In this document: positions 12,088 to 24,655 of the stretch, piece by piece
How positions within the stretch are numbered: the stretch's first letter is position 1
How the letters are laid out: each line of letters starts with the position of its first letter
Source of the DNA: Clavelina lepadiformis
Lineage: Eukaryota; Chordata; Ascidiacea; Aplousobranchia; Clavelinidae
Assembly (NCBI RefSeq): GCF_947623445.1
Contig: NC_135245.1
Coordinates: 2,115,501-2,179,500, forward strand
Length of the DNA: 64,000 bases
Direction of reading: 5' to 3'
The notes under the pieces: generated by a model
Told to the model about the DNA's origin: nothing
Database searches by the model: none
What the model saw: the letters and a program-made list of their open reading frames with translations, nothing else
Made by a program: the position numbers and the translations under genes

Positions 12088-13177
12088 GGTTTGGTGACAC
12101 TTAATCACGCGACAATTAATCACGCGACGCTTAATCACCGACACATAATCACTAGGACATTTAATCACGCGACATTTAATCACGCGACACATAATCACTA
12201 GGACATTTAATCACGCGACACATAATCACTAGGACATTTAATCACGCGACATTTAATCACACATTTACAATATTTTTTTACATTTACAATTTACAGCAAT
12301 GTTATGCATGGGAAATGTAAGCAACTGCACGAAGATAGACTAAAATCTCGCTTGACAGATAACGGTCAACTGTGTTTTGCACGCGCAGTTTCAGTGCCTT
12401 GTACCGCATTGGAATAGAAGGTTGAGTACCAGCAATTCCTTGCAGAAACGTTGCACGTTGCATTTGAATGTCTTTTTCAATTCCCCGTATGAAAGTCCAC
12501 ATTGTCGGGTGGTGGCATTGAAAAAGTACTTGCAGACCAAAATGCCAACCTTCGACTGCATTTGTGGTTCTTGCAATGATAGTAGACGGTAGACTAGTAT
12601 CTCGTACTTAGTACGAGATTGTCTGTAGACTAGACTAGTCGTTATAGATACAAAGAGATGTGGCGGTCGTGATAGTAAATTGTAATAATTCATTCATTGG
12701 CATTGTTCCAGAGTTCCAAAACCGACGCTCTGACACAGTTTCAAGTAGCATTGTATTTTACGGTGTAACGTTTTGATGGTACTTTGGTCAAGAGCTTCGG
12801 TGACAATACAGTAGAATAATGTTAGATATTACATAGGTTATACTTTCGGACATTATAACAATTAGACTTTATGAAGCTGGTGTTGATTTAAAGAAACATT
12901 ATAGAGAAAGCCGGCGCAACGGAGTCAAACAATTGTCGAGTTCTAAAAGAAAGACCAAAGAAGCCTTTGGCAGTCGCATCCAAGTGATTATGTGTCGCGT
13001 GATTAAATGTCGCGTGATTACGTATCCAAGTCGCGTGATTAAATGTCCTAGTGATTATGTGTCGCGTGATTAAATGTCCTAGTGATTATGTGTCGCGTGA
13101 TTAAATGTCCTAGTGATTATGTGTCGGTGATTAAATGTCGCGTGATTAAGTGTCGCGTGATTAAATGTCGGTACACC
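12088..13177 (-). mobile_element. MULE-like DNA transposon with inverted subterminal repeat arrays
   Basis: 1090-bp element flanked by the exact 8-bp duplication acctatgc (12080-12087, 13178-13185). Ends are ggtttggtgac and, inverted, ggtgtaccgac. About 170 bases at each end are repeats of the type cgcgacatttaatca and cacataatcactagga, in opposite orientation in the two arms. The middle encodes, on the minus strand down to about 12301, the C-terminal part of a MULE-type transposase: RTTNAVEGWHFGLQ, then a region ending YLSSEILVYLRAVAYISHA before the stop. The N-terminal catalytic part is missing. A 21-base perfect palindrome, arms atctcgtact, lies at about 12598-12618. It sits just upstream of gene C. 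Confidence 0.75.
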
Positions 13178-13344
13178 ACCTATGCATCAAACGTAACATT
13201 GTTCCCTGCTATGGACTGAAACAAAAACTTTTATATTCGCTTGTGTGTGGGAGGAACTGTGCGACACTGTCGGAAGACCAGGCCATGTTTTTCCGAAAAT
13301 TGTTGACTTCCAGAATTAGAAAACCTGATTTTCGTTGCACATTG

Positions 13345-13775
13345 TTAAGGTCAGAGTCGTAACCAAGTCATCAAACTCGAGTTGAATAAGGCAAGTCGAG
13401 TGTCTTGCAAAAACAGACTCGAGTCAAGTAGAGCCATTTGGCAAATAAGACTCGAGTTTGGTCAAGTTAAACGATATAGGAAGCCAAGTCATACTGAAAG
13501 CAAAAATACCGTTTCTTTCGAAAAGTAACGTTTGAAAATTTAAGTTTTCTTAATTTTGCTGCCCAATACCCGTTCGTATGAATTGTAGACAAACAAAATT
13601 TTATTTTAACTTTAACTTATTTGTTTGGACAAAAAATAAATAAAATCGTTCTACTTTAATGCTGAAACCTATAAATCAACATGAAGCGACTCGAGTCAAG
13701 TCGAGTCGTTTATATATTTTTTTAGAAAGAGCCTCGAATTAAATCCAGACTTTGCAATAAGTGACTCGAGTCAGT
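13345..13775. repeat. GACTCGAGTC-rich repeat region
   Basis: AT-rich stretch with repeated ACTCGAGT/GACTCGAGTCA motifs at both ends (13377-13450 and 13685-13775), in an arrangement suggesting a MITE with palindromic subterminal motifs. Clear ends and a target duplication could not be fixed. A shorter relative is at about 16308-16345. Confidence 0.4.
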
Positions 13776-14771
13776 CACGGAAAATGAGTGGAAACTAAAG
13801 CCCTTAAATATTATTAAGTATACTTCTATGGAGTATGATGGGTAGCAGCTTTTATTAACAAGTGACAACTGCATCTAGAAGAACACGTTTTCTCGCTTAA
13901 ATCTGTTGGACTGCAAACTTCATGCCGCTCCTTATGCTTATGGTTGTGTGTATGGTCTAATCTGGCCGGTTCTGTTTTCAAAAAAGGCCGCTCTACTATA
14001 TACAGACCTGATCTCATCTTTGCTAGGAATTTTTTGACCTATCTCTGACACAAAAATGCTGACCTTACACTATTCATTATTTTTGGACTGCTGTGCAAAT
14101 GGCGCCTGTGTTTCAAAATAACTTGCGTGTTGGGCACATCAAACATCACACTGGCTTCAACGAATGTAAAACAAAAAACAATTATTAATCAAGCGAAATA
14201 AAACTTCCTTTGTAACTGTGTTACGACTTAAATGACTGTTACCTGCCCCACTATTGTGGGGTTACCTGGTGCGCTTTGTTCTCATTTACTCGTCGTCTCT
14301 CATTACACAGATGTATTTCATGTATTTACCTAAAGAAAGTAACATTTCACGAAAAGTAGGCAACCCAGTTGTTAAAGGTAAGAGTTTGTAGGAGAGATCG
14401 GACACCGGTACGTGAAAAACATAATTTCACTTGTTTAAAGTTAGATTTGAGTTAGATTTAGATTGGAAGGTATAAATTTAGGTTACTACAGTATGTCTGC
14501 AACCACAGAAGTGAAAGCGTCTGATAAATTTTATCACAACGACTTCATGGATGTATATTGCTTACTTGCGTTTCGCATTGCCCTCACCATCAGTCGTGTA
14601 TTTATTTTGGGTTTTGCTATTTGGCCTTGAAAGTTAGATTTCTATAATTGTCTTGCTTCAATGTGCAATGCATGGATGAACTGTTGTTTATAATCTTCTT
14701 CTTGTGAAAAACGATTCAAAATAAAACCACAATAAAGTGACTTCTTTGATAACATATGAATGGTAAATCTT

Positions 14772-14952
14772 AAAGATTGAAACGGGAATTTTTATTTTCG
14801 ATTTTCTTTATTTGTTCTGACCAAAATATCTTGAATTTATTTTCATTTAATCCGCCCCCAGAGTGTTGACAGGTTTCACTTATTCCTGGCACCACCATTT
14901 CCTCGGGCATTCCGATTTTCTGTCGAAGTATTCCAGTTACGAAAACGTCATA
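14772..14952 (-). pseudogene. GT31 remnant, copy D (3' part of exon 4 only)
   Basis: About 180 bases matching the end of exon 4 on the minus strand: ILRQKIGMPEEMVVPGISET, a short spacer, and IKKIENKN. The last part is closest to copy E (KIENKNTCFN). Homology ends abruptly at the codons for the VFVTG region; no exons 1-3 lie upstream. An insertion of three bases (GGG for GG) lies in the conserved CQH-GG stretch. A dead fragment left by duplication or deletion. Confidence 0.8.
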
Positions 14953-15149
14953 CCCTTGTAATAATTATACTTTCTGGAGCGACTGTGCCTTACTTCTTTG
15001 TAGGTTTTTCACTTTCTGCTCAATCTTCTGTATATTAGTTGGTATCAACTGGTATCGGCAACAAAATTTTACGCTATTGCTCATGCCGCTGAGTGATCTT
15101 GGTAGAGCTACATTTAATTTCTACATCAACCCAACGTCAGTATATAGAT

Positions 15150-15460
15150 CAGTGATTCCCAACCGCGGCTCCAAGCTAGCCTTCTTGCGGCTCTCATTAA
15201 CCCCTGAAAATCCCACAAAAATATAAAAAATCTATTTATAATAATTAGGGCGATTATTTTTTGACTTTTCAAAACAAGTCAAAAATTGGTCAAAATTTGT
15301 GTGATTTGTGTTATTTTCCTTGTTAGTGTTGCTATTCGTTGGTACATGTTTTCATACTTTAAAATTTTCGTTATAATTACTTGAGTGTTTTCATGCGGCT
15401 CCATAGATACTCTGAAGTTTGAAATTCGGCTCCGACACCAAACAAGGTTGGAAACCACTG
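15150..15460. mobile_element. hAT-type MITE
   Basis: 311-bp element with ends cagtgattcccaaccgcggc / ggttggaaaccactg and GCGGCTC motifs inside. Flanks atatagat / atataggt make an imperfect 8-bp duplication. CAGTG-gTTCCCAACC ends are typical of animal hAT MITEs. Confidence 0.65.
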
Positions 15461-17040
15461 ATATAGGTTCATATATAACAAAACCATTCCTAAACCGTGA
15501 AAGTATATAAAACGCTACCACTCACAAGCAATGAAAGTAATTTTACGGAACTATTTGTTGGAAGCCGAAAGCGGAAGACTCAAAGCTTCCGCCTAATCCA
15601 TTTGTTACTCCATACTTTCGAAACATGCCGATATTGCGATTGTCTACTGTACAGTACTTTTCTTCAACCTTCCTCAGTAATAAACACACCAGCGACTATG
15701 GGTATCTTGGACTGGGTTAACACAAAAATGAAAGAACGCTTTCTCGTTAAATTTGCGACTTAACGAGTTCAGTTGAATTTTACCTTAACCGGTTCGCCCG
15801 TTTAGACATTGGGCTAAAAGTTGAATAAAATAAGTAACATTGTGTGCACTCATGAAACATATCTGCATGACCCAAGATTAAACATGAAATGTCGTTAGTT
15901 CAAGTTGGCTTGTGGCTATGGCCAAATCACCCAATGGGTGTCCAGGGCATTTTGTTAGGAAAATTGTCAGATTTACAATATATAGAACGAAGTAGGACTT
16001 ACTGAGCTTTTGCATTTTGCCAAGACAATCTCAACACACAACTTGAAATAAAATTTCCTATACACACTTTCGAAGTGGTTTGTTTTCAAAAAAGAAGGAA
16101 ATGGTTTGGTGCATGGATTTTGGGGTACAGCATAGATACATATTTAGACAATCAAATTAGCTTACGTGGTTGAAAAACAAAAATTGCATTCTTCAATAAA
16201 CTGTTAACGGAAGTGAAATTTGTATGAACGGAAAACGGTCGTTGATGCTAACGTTTTGCAAAGATTTGCCTTGACTCCCTTTCTAGAAAATACCTTAAAT
16301 GTTATGACCCGACTCGAGTCAATAATTGAAAAGACTCTTGCCTCGAGTCGGTGCTTTTTGAATAGATTACATGAAGGTAAACGATTTTTTTTTGTCCAAA
16401 CCATCAAAGTGTAACGTGAAATAAAGTTCATATGTTTAGGAACAATGATGAAGCCGCCAAATAAAGAAAATATTTTAAGTTTTCAAACGGTTTTTTTTGA
16501 CGAAAGCGGTATTTTTCGCTTTCTGTGTGAAAATTGACTTCAGATATCAATTGGCTTAAGCTGACATGCCCCTTCTTCCAAAAGTCTCCATCTGTCCAGA
16601 GTATTAAAAGGGTAACTTGACTTGTCATTCAAGTTAGATTCTTTGGTTAACATTCTTTAAACCAGTCACTCTCTGAAAGTCCAAATCTTTTGTTTAAACA
16701 TATTTGCTATTTGAATGCTTAAATGAAAAGCCGTACAGGGGACGTGCAAATATTTGTTCTTGCCAAGAACTTCTCGGCAAAGATTATATCAAAGCAATAA
16801 CAATATACGCAATCGCTTATCACAAGTTTAAAACGCAACAACAATTAAACAATGGGTTGAAATCAATAAGTAGGTTACACTCTGCAGCCAGGCAAGTGAC
16901 CAAAGTCTGTAAATGTTGTTACATCAACAATAAAAATGCGTAGGCTACTCCAAAGCAAAGACTTTACCGGTTTGACGCAATTAAACAATTTCACTAAATA
17001 ATAGAAAAACGAATATATTGATAGCAGGCGAATGGTGTTC
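15461..17040. other. Intergenic, downstream flank of copy E
   Basis: No gene recognised. The stretch 16740-17025 is a diverged duplicate of 23115-23335, beside remnant G, so the duplicated unit once included this 3' flank. A GACTCGAGTC motif is at 16312. Confidence 0.5.
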
Positions 17041-18547
17041 TTAATGGTTGAAACAGGTATTTTTATTTTCGATTTTCTTCATTTGTTCTGACCAAAATGT
17101 ACTGAATCTATTTTCCTTTAATCCGCCCAAGTGTTGGCAGGTTTCACTTATTCCTGGCACCACCATTTCATCGGGCATTCCAATTTTCTGTCGAAGTATT
17201 CCAGTTATGAAAACGTCGTCTGTATTTATGCGCTTTGAATTCAACGACGCTTCCCACAATTGTCTGATGACGCGAACGCTGGTTGTGTAGAATCCACCAA
17301 GGCAAAACTTGGGCCAGTAAGGCCAACGGAAATATTCTTCTGAGACGAAATTTTTGTGTTGTTTGCTCCGTATAGGATGCGCTGATTCTTTTGTTTGGTA
17401 AGTGCAAATGATTGGAAATTCTGGCCACTTTTCCTCAGAAATTTTTGCAATGTTTTTATCAACGGCCTCCTTTACTTTTACAAGATCAATCATCATATCA
17501 TCATCACCGCTGGAGTAGAAATATTGATGAGGAAGCTTAGCTGAGGTCCACTGCATACCCGACATCGTCTTCAAACCAACATCTCTGAAATCGTTAAAGT
17601 ATTGTTTATCAAATAGAAGTCCATGATTTAGAAGTATACCAGGTGGAATATGTGAATGAAAAATAACACATATTTCTCTCACAGGTATGCGTCTGAAGCG
17701 TCGACTTGCAATATGTCTCCGTATCTGCTATATTCTTCGTCCAATAGAGCTTGAGTAGTTGCCTTTGCTTGACCAATCACAAAAACAGTTTGAAAAGTGG
17801 CGCCATCGAGATAGCCAATAGAACCCCAGGTTTTACGAATCCATTCGCGACGTCTCCCGTAGGATGCAGCCGACTTGATGAAAATAATCATGTTCCAGGA
17901 TATGTTTTTTCCTGCGAAAATATACCAAGGTCAGATTCAACGTCGTTTGATTTAAATAAGTGTAATTCGGAGTGTTGAAACTGCTTTTTAATTGCAGTAT
18001 ACCTGTTTTTGAAAGTTTTAGTCATATTAACGTACCAAGTAAACAGCTGCTTTTGCCGTTATTGGAATAAAAATTTGGTTCTTTTAAGAACTTGGTCGAT
18101 TTTGCGGAACTAGAAATTGTGCTATAAAGCGATTTATCGGAAGCGTCGATTTTGTTCGAGGATGAGACGTTTCTTGATTGCAACGTCATTTCCTTCTGCG
18201 TCGCTGAGATGTTAATGGCTTCGGGATTATTTGACCTTTTACTACTTTGGCTGCAAATCAAAAGCCATGGCTTATTGTTAAACGCAGCATGTGTAAGAAA
18301 TATTTTTTACTTTTGCACAAGATATTGAGTTAAGAGAAGTCGATTCATTCGATTGAAACTTAGGTTTCTGTCTTTTGTTTTCAAAGTCGAAAATGTTTTC
18401 GACATATACTTACTGTTGAAGCTTTACATAGCTGGCTTGCATGGTAAGCAGTAACAGAACCCAAATGACAAGCCCAAACAGAACTGCAAAATACTTAAAA
18501 TTTTTGTTGTGACCGTCAAGAAATAGCATTTCTTTTCAAATTACAAG
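17041..18547 (-). CDS. GT31 beta-1,3-galactosyltransferase-like gene, copy E
   Basis: Complete, compact four-exon gene of 367 residues: 18529-18414, 18250-18036, 17911-17683 and 17584-17041, with phases consistent. It has the family features: single anchor in exon 1, stem with AASNVSS-type variation in exon 2, SAASYGRRREWIRKTWGS in exon 3, SGDDDMMIDL and NTDDVFITG in exon 4. The variable segment in exon 4 reads KESAHPIRSKQHKNFVSEEY followed by RWPY, sharing the RWP end with B but the PIR-KQHKNF core with A. The C-terminus is KIENKNTCFNH, unlike A/B/C/F. Introns are short (99, 124 and 163 bases) and free of insertions. Acceptor at 18548 gives an 18-base leader. Confidence 0.88.
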
Positions 18548-20404
18548 CTGAAGATATAGTAGTAAGATATATAGACAAAGCAAAAAAAAAATTATTCGTG
18601 ATATATTATGAATCAGAGTTGTAACTCTTTTCAGAGCTGTTCGGTTCGGGTTGGGACTTAAGTGTGAAACAAAACTGGTTCCAGATTTAGGCAAAAATTC
18701 ATATTCACACTCTGCCCATTTTCGTCGTAAATTCACTTACACGAATGTGTATGCACTCAGCAGAGCGCTTTAAACCTTTGCATAACGCAACAAGTAATGA
18801 TGATAGTCAGAGAATGGCATCAAAATATAACCGAAAAAAAGTGGCAAACGTCCGTCACTTATAGTTGACTCTTTGAACGTGTCTGCACATAACCTATAAT
18901 TCAAATTTCAAATCCATCTGTTGGTATGAAAACAGAAAGGCGGCCATCTTGCATCTTGCAATGGCTTTACCTATTTTCCCTTTTTTTTAAATGCAGGGAG
19001 TAATCTTTTAGTTTATTTAAATCTATACAGTACTGTGACGGTTGTAACACCACCGCACGGTGACTTTGTCCAACCTTTGGGCTTCCCGCTTTAAATATTT
19101 CTTAATTAGACATTGTGTTAATTACTGTGCGCTTGGTATGCACTTTTTGCTTATTTATGTCTGCTTGGAAAGCAACCTCGTCATTTGTTCGGAGTTGGGA
19201 CCCTCAAGCGCCACAGCACCTCATCTCATTTTCACTTAACTAACACTGCGTGCCAGCTGTAGGTCTTTTGTGGTTGGAGCCTGAGTCATGGTTTTCTTTT
19301 CAACTGCAACAAAGCAAATGAAAACTTATCAAAAATTACTCCCCAAACCTGGATGCTTGTTCGTAAAATCTTCAGCTAACTTTACAGACAAGCAGCTTAC
19401 TGACTCCTGTTTTTCATAACGTCACGCCAACTTCTTCAGTTTCGAGTTTCCCCGCTTTAAACGGACAATCATAAAGTTGTAAACTGCCTCGTCGACGTTA
19501 GCTCACCTTACAAATCAAGTTGTAAATAAAATCAATTTAACCGGACATCTTGAATAAATTAAAACGCTTCACGCATACAGCGTATTCCGATCCTAGTCAC
19601 AACAGCGTTTTTAGCATGGGACGACCCTTGTCACAACCTTGAAAATTACCAACGGCTAGTTCAAGCCCACCGTGTGGAATGGTTTGCTTGATTAATGATT
19701 AAATTTTAACAAACGAGACTCGATTCTTGCTTTGGGTACAGGGATGTCTCGAATTAAACAAACAGCAGCCATTTTATGACACGCAAGCAACGCCAAACAA
19801 CGGATGAAATCACACTAAAGTACGCGACTAACATACAAACACCATAAACGCAATAGATTACACACAACTCGGTTCATAATAGCAATTCAGGAATGCAGCT
19901 GACTTCTTAAATGTACGTGTTTAAAAAGTGCAAAACTAACAATTCATATCATGCATTAAATGTCTAAATGGTGAATGTACCAATTAATAAACTATTTAAA
20001 TAAAGTATTAAAATCAGTCGTTTTGTCACATATTTAGTTGACAAAGTCATTTAACGAGGCATGTTGCATTTAAAGTGATCAAATTTCGGTATGACTGTAA
20101 CCTGCCATGCAGAAGTCGAGATAGAAGTTGGTCAACTTCAATTAACTTAATTCTTTCAAATAAATTGTAGCACACACAACGCAAGTGCAAGTGGGTATGG
20201 CTATGGCTACGTTCTTTCATTTGTGATTTCTTGTACAACGAATTGGAGATAACCTCCGTGACGTGGTATGACTTATCATTTTTAGCCTAAAACCGTAAAG
20301 GCCTAAACCGTACACATAAAATATAAGAATAAGTGAAGCCATATAACAACAGAGCTCAAAAGAAATTCTCTCTGTTATAACACGACCTCGTAGACCATGT
20401 AATC
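18548..20404. other. Intergenic flank between copies F and E
   Basis: Diverged homologue of the A and B upstream flanks, without either MITE: the site that carries the 503-bp MITE in A/B is intact here near 18869-18876, and the 451-bp MITE site is unoccupied near 20296-20308. No genes seen. Confidence 0.55.
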
Positions 20405-21906
20405 TTAAAGTTTAAAACAGATGCTCTTGTTTTCAAATTTCTTCTTTCTTTCTGACCACATTGTCTTGAATCTGTTTTCAATAAACCCGCCCAAGTGTTG
20501 GCAGGTTTCACTTATTCCTGGCACCACCAAGTTATCGGGCATTCCAATTTTCTGTCGAAGTATTCCAGTTATGAAAACGTCGTCTGTATTTATGCGCTTT
20601 GAAGTCAACGACGCTTCCCACAATTGTCTGATGACGCGAACGCTGGTTGTGTAGAATCCACCGAGGCAAAACTTGGGCCAGTTTGGCTCACTATAATCTT
20701 GTACAGAAATAAAATTTTTGTGTCGTTTATCCCGTATAGGATGGGATGATTCTCTTGTTTCGTAAGTGCAAATGATTGGAAATTCTGGCCACTTTTCCTC
20801 AGAAGTTTTTGCAATGTTCTTATCAACGGCCTCCTTTAGTTTTACGAGATCAATCATCATATCATCGTCACCGCTGGAGTAGAAATATTGACGGGGAAGC
20901 TTGTCTGAGGTCCACCGCATCCCCGATAACGTCTTCAAACCAACATCTCTGAAATCGTTAAAGCATTGTTTATCAAATAGAAATCCATGATTTAGAAGAT
21001 GCCAGGTAGAATAATTGTAAGTGAAAAATAACACATCTTTCACTCACAGGTACGCGTCCGAAACGTCGACTTGCAATATATCTCCGTATCTGTCATATTC
21101 CTCGTCCAATAAAGCTTGAGTACTTTCCTGTGCTTGACCAATCACAAAAACAATTTGGAAAGTGGCGCCATCGAGATAGCCTATAGAACCCCAGGTTTTA
21201 CGAATCCATTCGCGACGTATCCCGTAAGATGCAGCCGACTTGATGAAAATAATCATGCTCCAGGATATGTTTTTTCCTGCGAAAATATACCAAGGACAGT
21301 TTCAACGTCGTTTGATTTAAATAAGTGTAATTCAGAATGTTGAAACTGCTTTTTAATTGAAGTATACTTGTCTTTGAAAGATTTATTCATATTAACGTAC
21401 CAAGTAAACAGCTGCTTTTGTCGTTATTGGAATAAATATTTGGTTCTTTTAAAAACTTGTTCGACTTTGCGGAACTTGAAATTGTGCTATAAAGCGATTT
21501 ATCGGAAGCGTAGGTTTTGTTCGAGGTTGTGACGTTTCTTGATTGCAACGTCATTTCCTTCTGCGTCGCTGTGTTGTTAACGGCTTCGAGATTATTTGAC
21601 CTTTTACAACTTTGGCTGCAAATCAAAAACCATGGCTTATTGTTAAACGCAGCATGTGTAAGAAATATTTTTTACTTTTACACAAGATATTGAGTTAAGA
21701 CAAGTCGATTCATTCGATTGAAACTTAGGTTTCTGTCTTTTGTTCTGAAAGTCGAAAATGTTTCCGATATATACTTACTGTTGAAGCTTTACATAGCTGG
21801 CTTGCATTGTAAACAGTAACAGAGCCCAAGTCACAAGCCCCAACACAACAGCAAAATACTTTTTGTTGTGACCGACAAGAAATAGCATTTCTTTTCAAAT
21901 TACAAA
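20405..21906 (-). CDS. GT31 beta-1,3-galactosyltransferase-like gene, copy F
   Basis: Complete four-exon gene of 365 residues: 21888-21779, 21615-21401, 21276-21048 and 20948-20405. Exon 1 is six bases shorter than in the other copies (HNKKYFAVV), an in-frame loss of two codons before the anchor. Exon 3 has SAASYGIRREWIRKTWGS, with Ile for the Arg found in all other copies at that position. Exon 4 is close to A and C (ESSHPIRDKRHKNFISVQDY; end ENKSICFKL) and has IGMPDNLVVPG for the usual IGMPDEMVVPG. The metal-binding SGDDDMMIDL is kept. Acceptor at 21907 gives an 18-base leader. No breaks seen. Confidence 0.88.
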
Positions 21907-23338
21907 CTGAAGATATAGGAGTAAGATATATGGATAAAGCAAAAAGACAATTATTCATGATATATTATGAATCAGAGTTGTCACTCTTTTCAGGGTTTCT
22001 ATTTCTTTCATGTGTATGCGCTCAGCAGGGTGCTTCAAACCTCTATCACAGCGCGATTTAAAACATGTTGACAGTCATGGCACAGCAGATGGCTTTAATT
22101 CATTCAGCAAATTTAACTTTCGGACCTAAATCCTGCTTGAAATAACTTTTCGGATACGGGTGGGGTTCGGGTTAACAACAAAAGACCAGTTTACAACTCT
22201 GCTGTGGATGAGAAACGTATCCTTGCCTAGTATTGACTGAAACATAAACCTACAAAGTACAAACCTTACACATTCTCCTGTACAATGAAAAACTATGCCA
22301 GGTAGTGAAAACTCCAAGGTGCTTTGCTTTTCTTGAAAAATGTGAATTCATGCAACTTCAAAAGCTATTTCTGTCACTTATATTTTAGATATAAAAAGAG
22401 TCTGTATAGAAACAGACATAAGGATCGATCAAATCACCATCAAATCAGGAGGATTTTGTTCTTTCTCGTTCTCACAAAAATTCCATTTTATGCAAAAATC
22501 TAGCTCTAATCTAAGGACTCTAACTGTTCAACTTTTGCCCAGAAAACATAAACGTTGAGTTTACAGGATTCCTATACCCTGAAGTAACCTACTGTGCAAG
22601 TGGCATTTCCCTTAGCAAATAGTTCTCGAGTCGCGCATAAACTAACACGTTTACTGTACTTGATCATGTGTAAAACGTTGTGTCGAGCTTTAATCAAGCG
22701 AAACAGGTTTGTTTAGCAAGAACAAAAAATTTTTAGATGAACGGTTTAAGGGTGTACCTTTACACCATACGACCTTGCGGGCAAACGTTTTCACTTTTTT
22801 GCAGATTCACGACCAAAATACAGACTTGATTTGCTGGCGAAGTTTTCCAAGTTACACAGTTTTGCGCTTTGTTAGGAAAGGTCTTGTTGATCGACTTTTC
22901 CCAGTCAAAAACTAACCTTTACGGTTCACTAAGTCGTGCGTAAAGCGTATTTCGTTTGCATGAACAGAGCCATACATTGCGGTCATTTACGGGTATGGGT
23001 CTGCAGGTAGGATTGACGCATGGCCAGGCGGCCAAACGTTTTAACGTACGTTCAAGGCTATGTACGACTAGCGAGTGTATGCAATAGCCTATAAGTATCG
23101 AAACATGAAATTGGTCTCAAAGCAATAACAGTTTATGCTATCACCTATCACAAGTTCAAAGCACAATACAAAAAAGTGTTGGAACAATAAGTAGGTTACA
23201 AACTGCAGCCAGTCAAGTGACCAAAGTCTGCAAATGTTGTTACATCAACAATAAAAATGTGTAGGCCACTCTAGAGCTAAACGCAAAGACTTTGCCGGTT
23301 TGAAGCAATCAAACAATTTCACTAAATAATAGAAAAAT
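21907..23338. other. Intergenic, no gene seen
   Basis: Homology to the unit flank upstream of F stops near 21990. The next kilobase holds no recognisable gene. From about 23115 to 23335 it duplicates the 3' flank of copy E (16740-17025). Confidence 0.5.
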
Positions 23339-23697
23339 ATGACTTGCAATATGTCTCCATATCTGTTATATTCCTCGTCCAATAGAGCTTGAGTCCTTGC
23401 ATCCGCTTGACTAATCACAGCATGCATAAACGCAGCATGTAAAAGAAATATTTTTTACTTTTGCACAAGATATTGAGTTAAGACAAGTCGATTCATTCGA
23501 TTGAAACTTAGGTTTCTGCCTTTTGTTTTGAAAGTTGAAAATGTTTCTGATATATACTTGCTGTTGAAGCTTTACACAGCTGGCTTGCATTGTAAGCAGT
23601 AACAGAACCCAAGGCACAAACCCCAACAAAACAGCAAAATACTTAAATTTTTTGTTGTGACCGTCAAGAAATAGCATTTCTTTTCAAATTACAAGCT
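23339..23697 (-). pseudogene. GT31 remnant, copy G (exon 1 plus a scrap of exon 3)
   Basis: Exon 1 is whole at 23678-23563 (anchor LLGFVPWVLLLLTMQASCV) and followed by a gcaagt donor, a GC-AG type or mutated site. Downstream, part of intron 1 is joined directly to a scrap of exon 3 at about 23415-23340 (QADARTQALLDEEYNRYGD), then to the E-type 3' flank. Exon 2, most of exon 3 and all of exon 4 are gone, so no enzyme can be made. Confidence 0.85.
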
Positions 23698-24306
23698 GAA
23701 GATATAGGAGTAAGATATATGGATAAAGCAAAAAGACAATTATTCATGATATATTATGAATTAGAGTTGTAACTCTTTTCAGAGCTGTTCGGTTCGGGTT
23801 CGGGCATAAGTGTGAAACAAAACTGGTTCCAGATATGGGCTCAACTTCATATTCACACTCTGCCACATTTTCGTCATAAATTCACTTACACGAATGTGTA
23901 TGCACTCAGCAGAGCGCTTAAAACTTCTCGTATAGCGCAACAAGAAATGATGATAGTCAAAGAATGGCATCAAAGTAGAACCGAAAAAAAGGGTCCATCA
24001 CTAAGTTTACGCTTTAAGAGTTTCCTAACATAACCTATTATTGAAATTGTTAAACATTCGTCTGCTGATACGAAAACAGCAAGTTGACCTTAACCGGTGA
24101 AAGCGCTCTCCAGCGTATATAAGTCCTAAAATATACATTTTTATCATCATTAGCCAAGACTAAATTTGGTTGTTTCGGCTTAATGAGGGTGAGATCTGAA
24201 ATATTTTATTCACTTATATTGCAATGGCTTTACATCTTTTCCTTTTGTGCAGAGAAATCCAGAGATTAGTCTTATTTTTTTTACACCCATACGCATAAGC
24301 TATAGT

Positions 24307-24647
24307 CAGGGTTGCCATCGGTCTGCACTCAAAAATAAGATCGAACAAGAAACAAAAGAAGAATACTACCTTAAACAGTGCACAACAGAAGAAGGCAATC
24401 AATGTTCCAAAAATGAATAAACGACATACTATTTGTATGTTCTCAATTTTTGTATCTCTTTGGTACAATATGTTATACTGAAGGTGTCAAAATGCCAAAA
24501 TACGAACCTCTGCCCTAAAAATAAGACGAAATCAAGAACGTAAGTGAAAATAAGGACATTTCTTAGAAGAAAAAACAAAATATTTTCTAAGACACAGACC
24601 TTCAAAAAAAGGAAAATATTAGAAATAAGGACGGTATGGCAACCCTG
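24307..24647. mobile_element. hAT-type MITE in the G flank
   Basis: 341-bp element with ends cagggttgccatcg / ggtatggcaaccctg and an 8-bp duplication with one mismatch, gctatagt / gctattgt (24299-24306, 24648-24655). The open frame across it has no family resemblance. Confidence 0.75.
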
Positions 24648-24655
24648 GCTATTGT

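Noticed and set aside
12100-12270. CRISPR-like array of short repeats (taatcacgcgac units)
   Set aside because: Repeats are not separated by unique spacers and are mirrored at 12990-13170 inside a transposon with a target duplication. The sequence is also eukaryotic.
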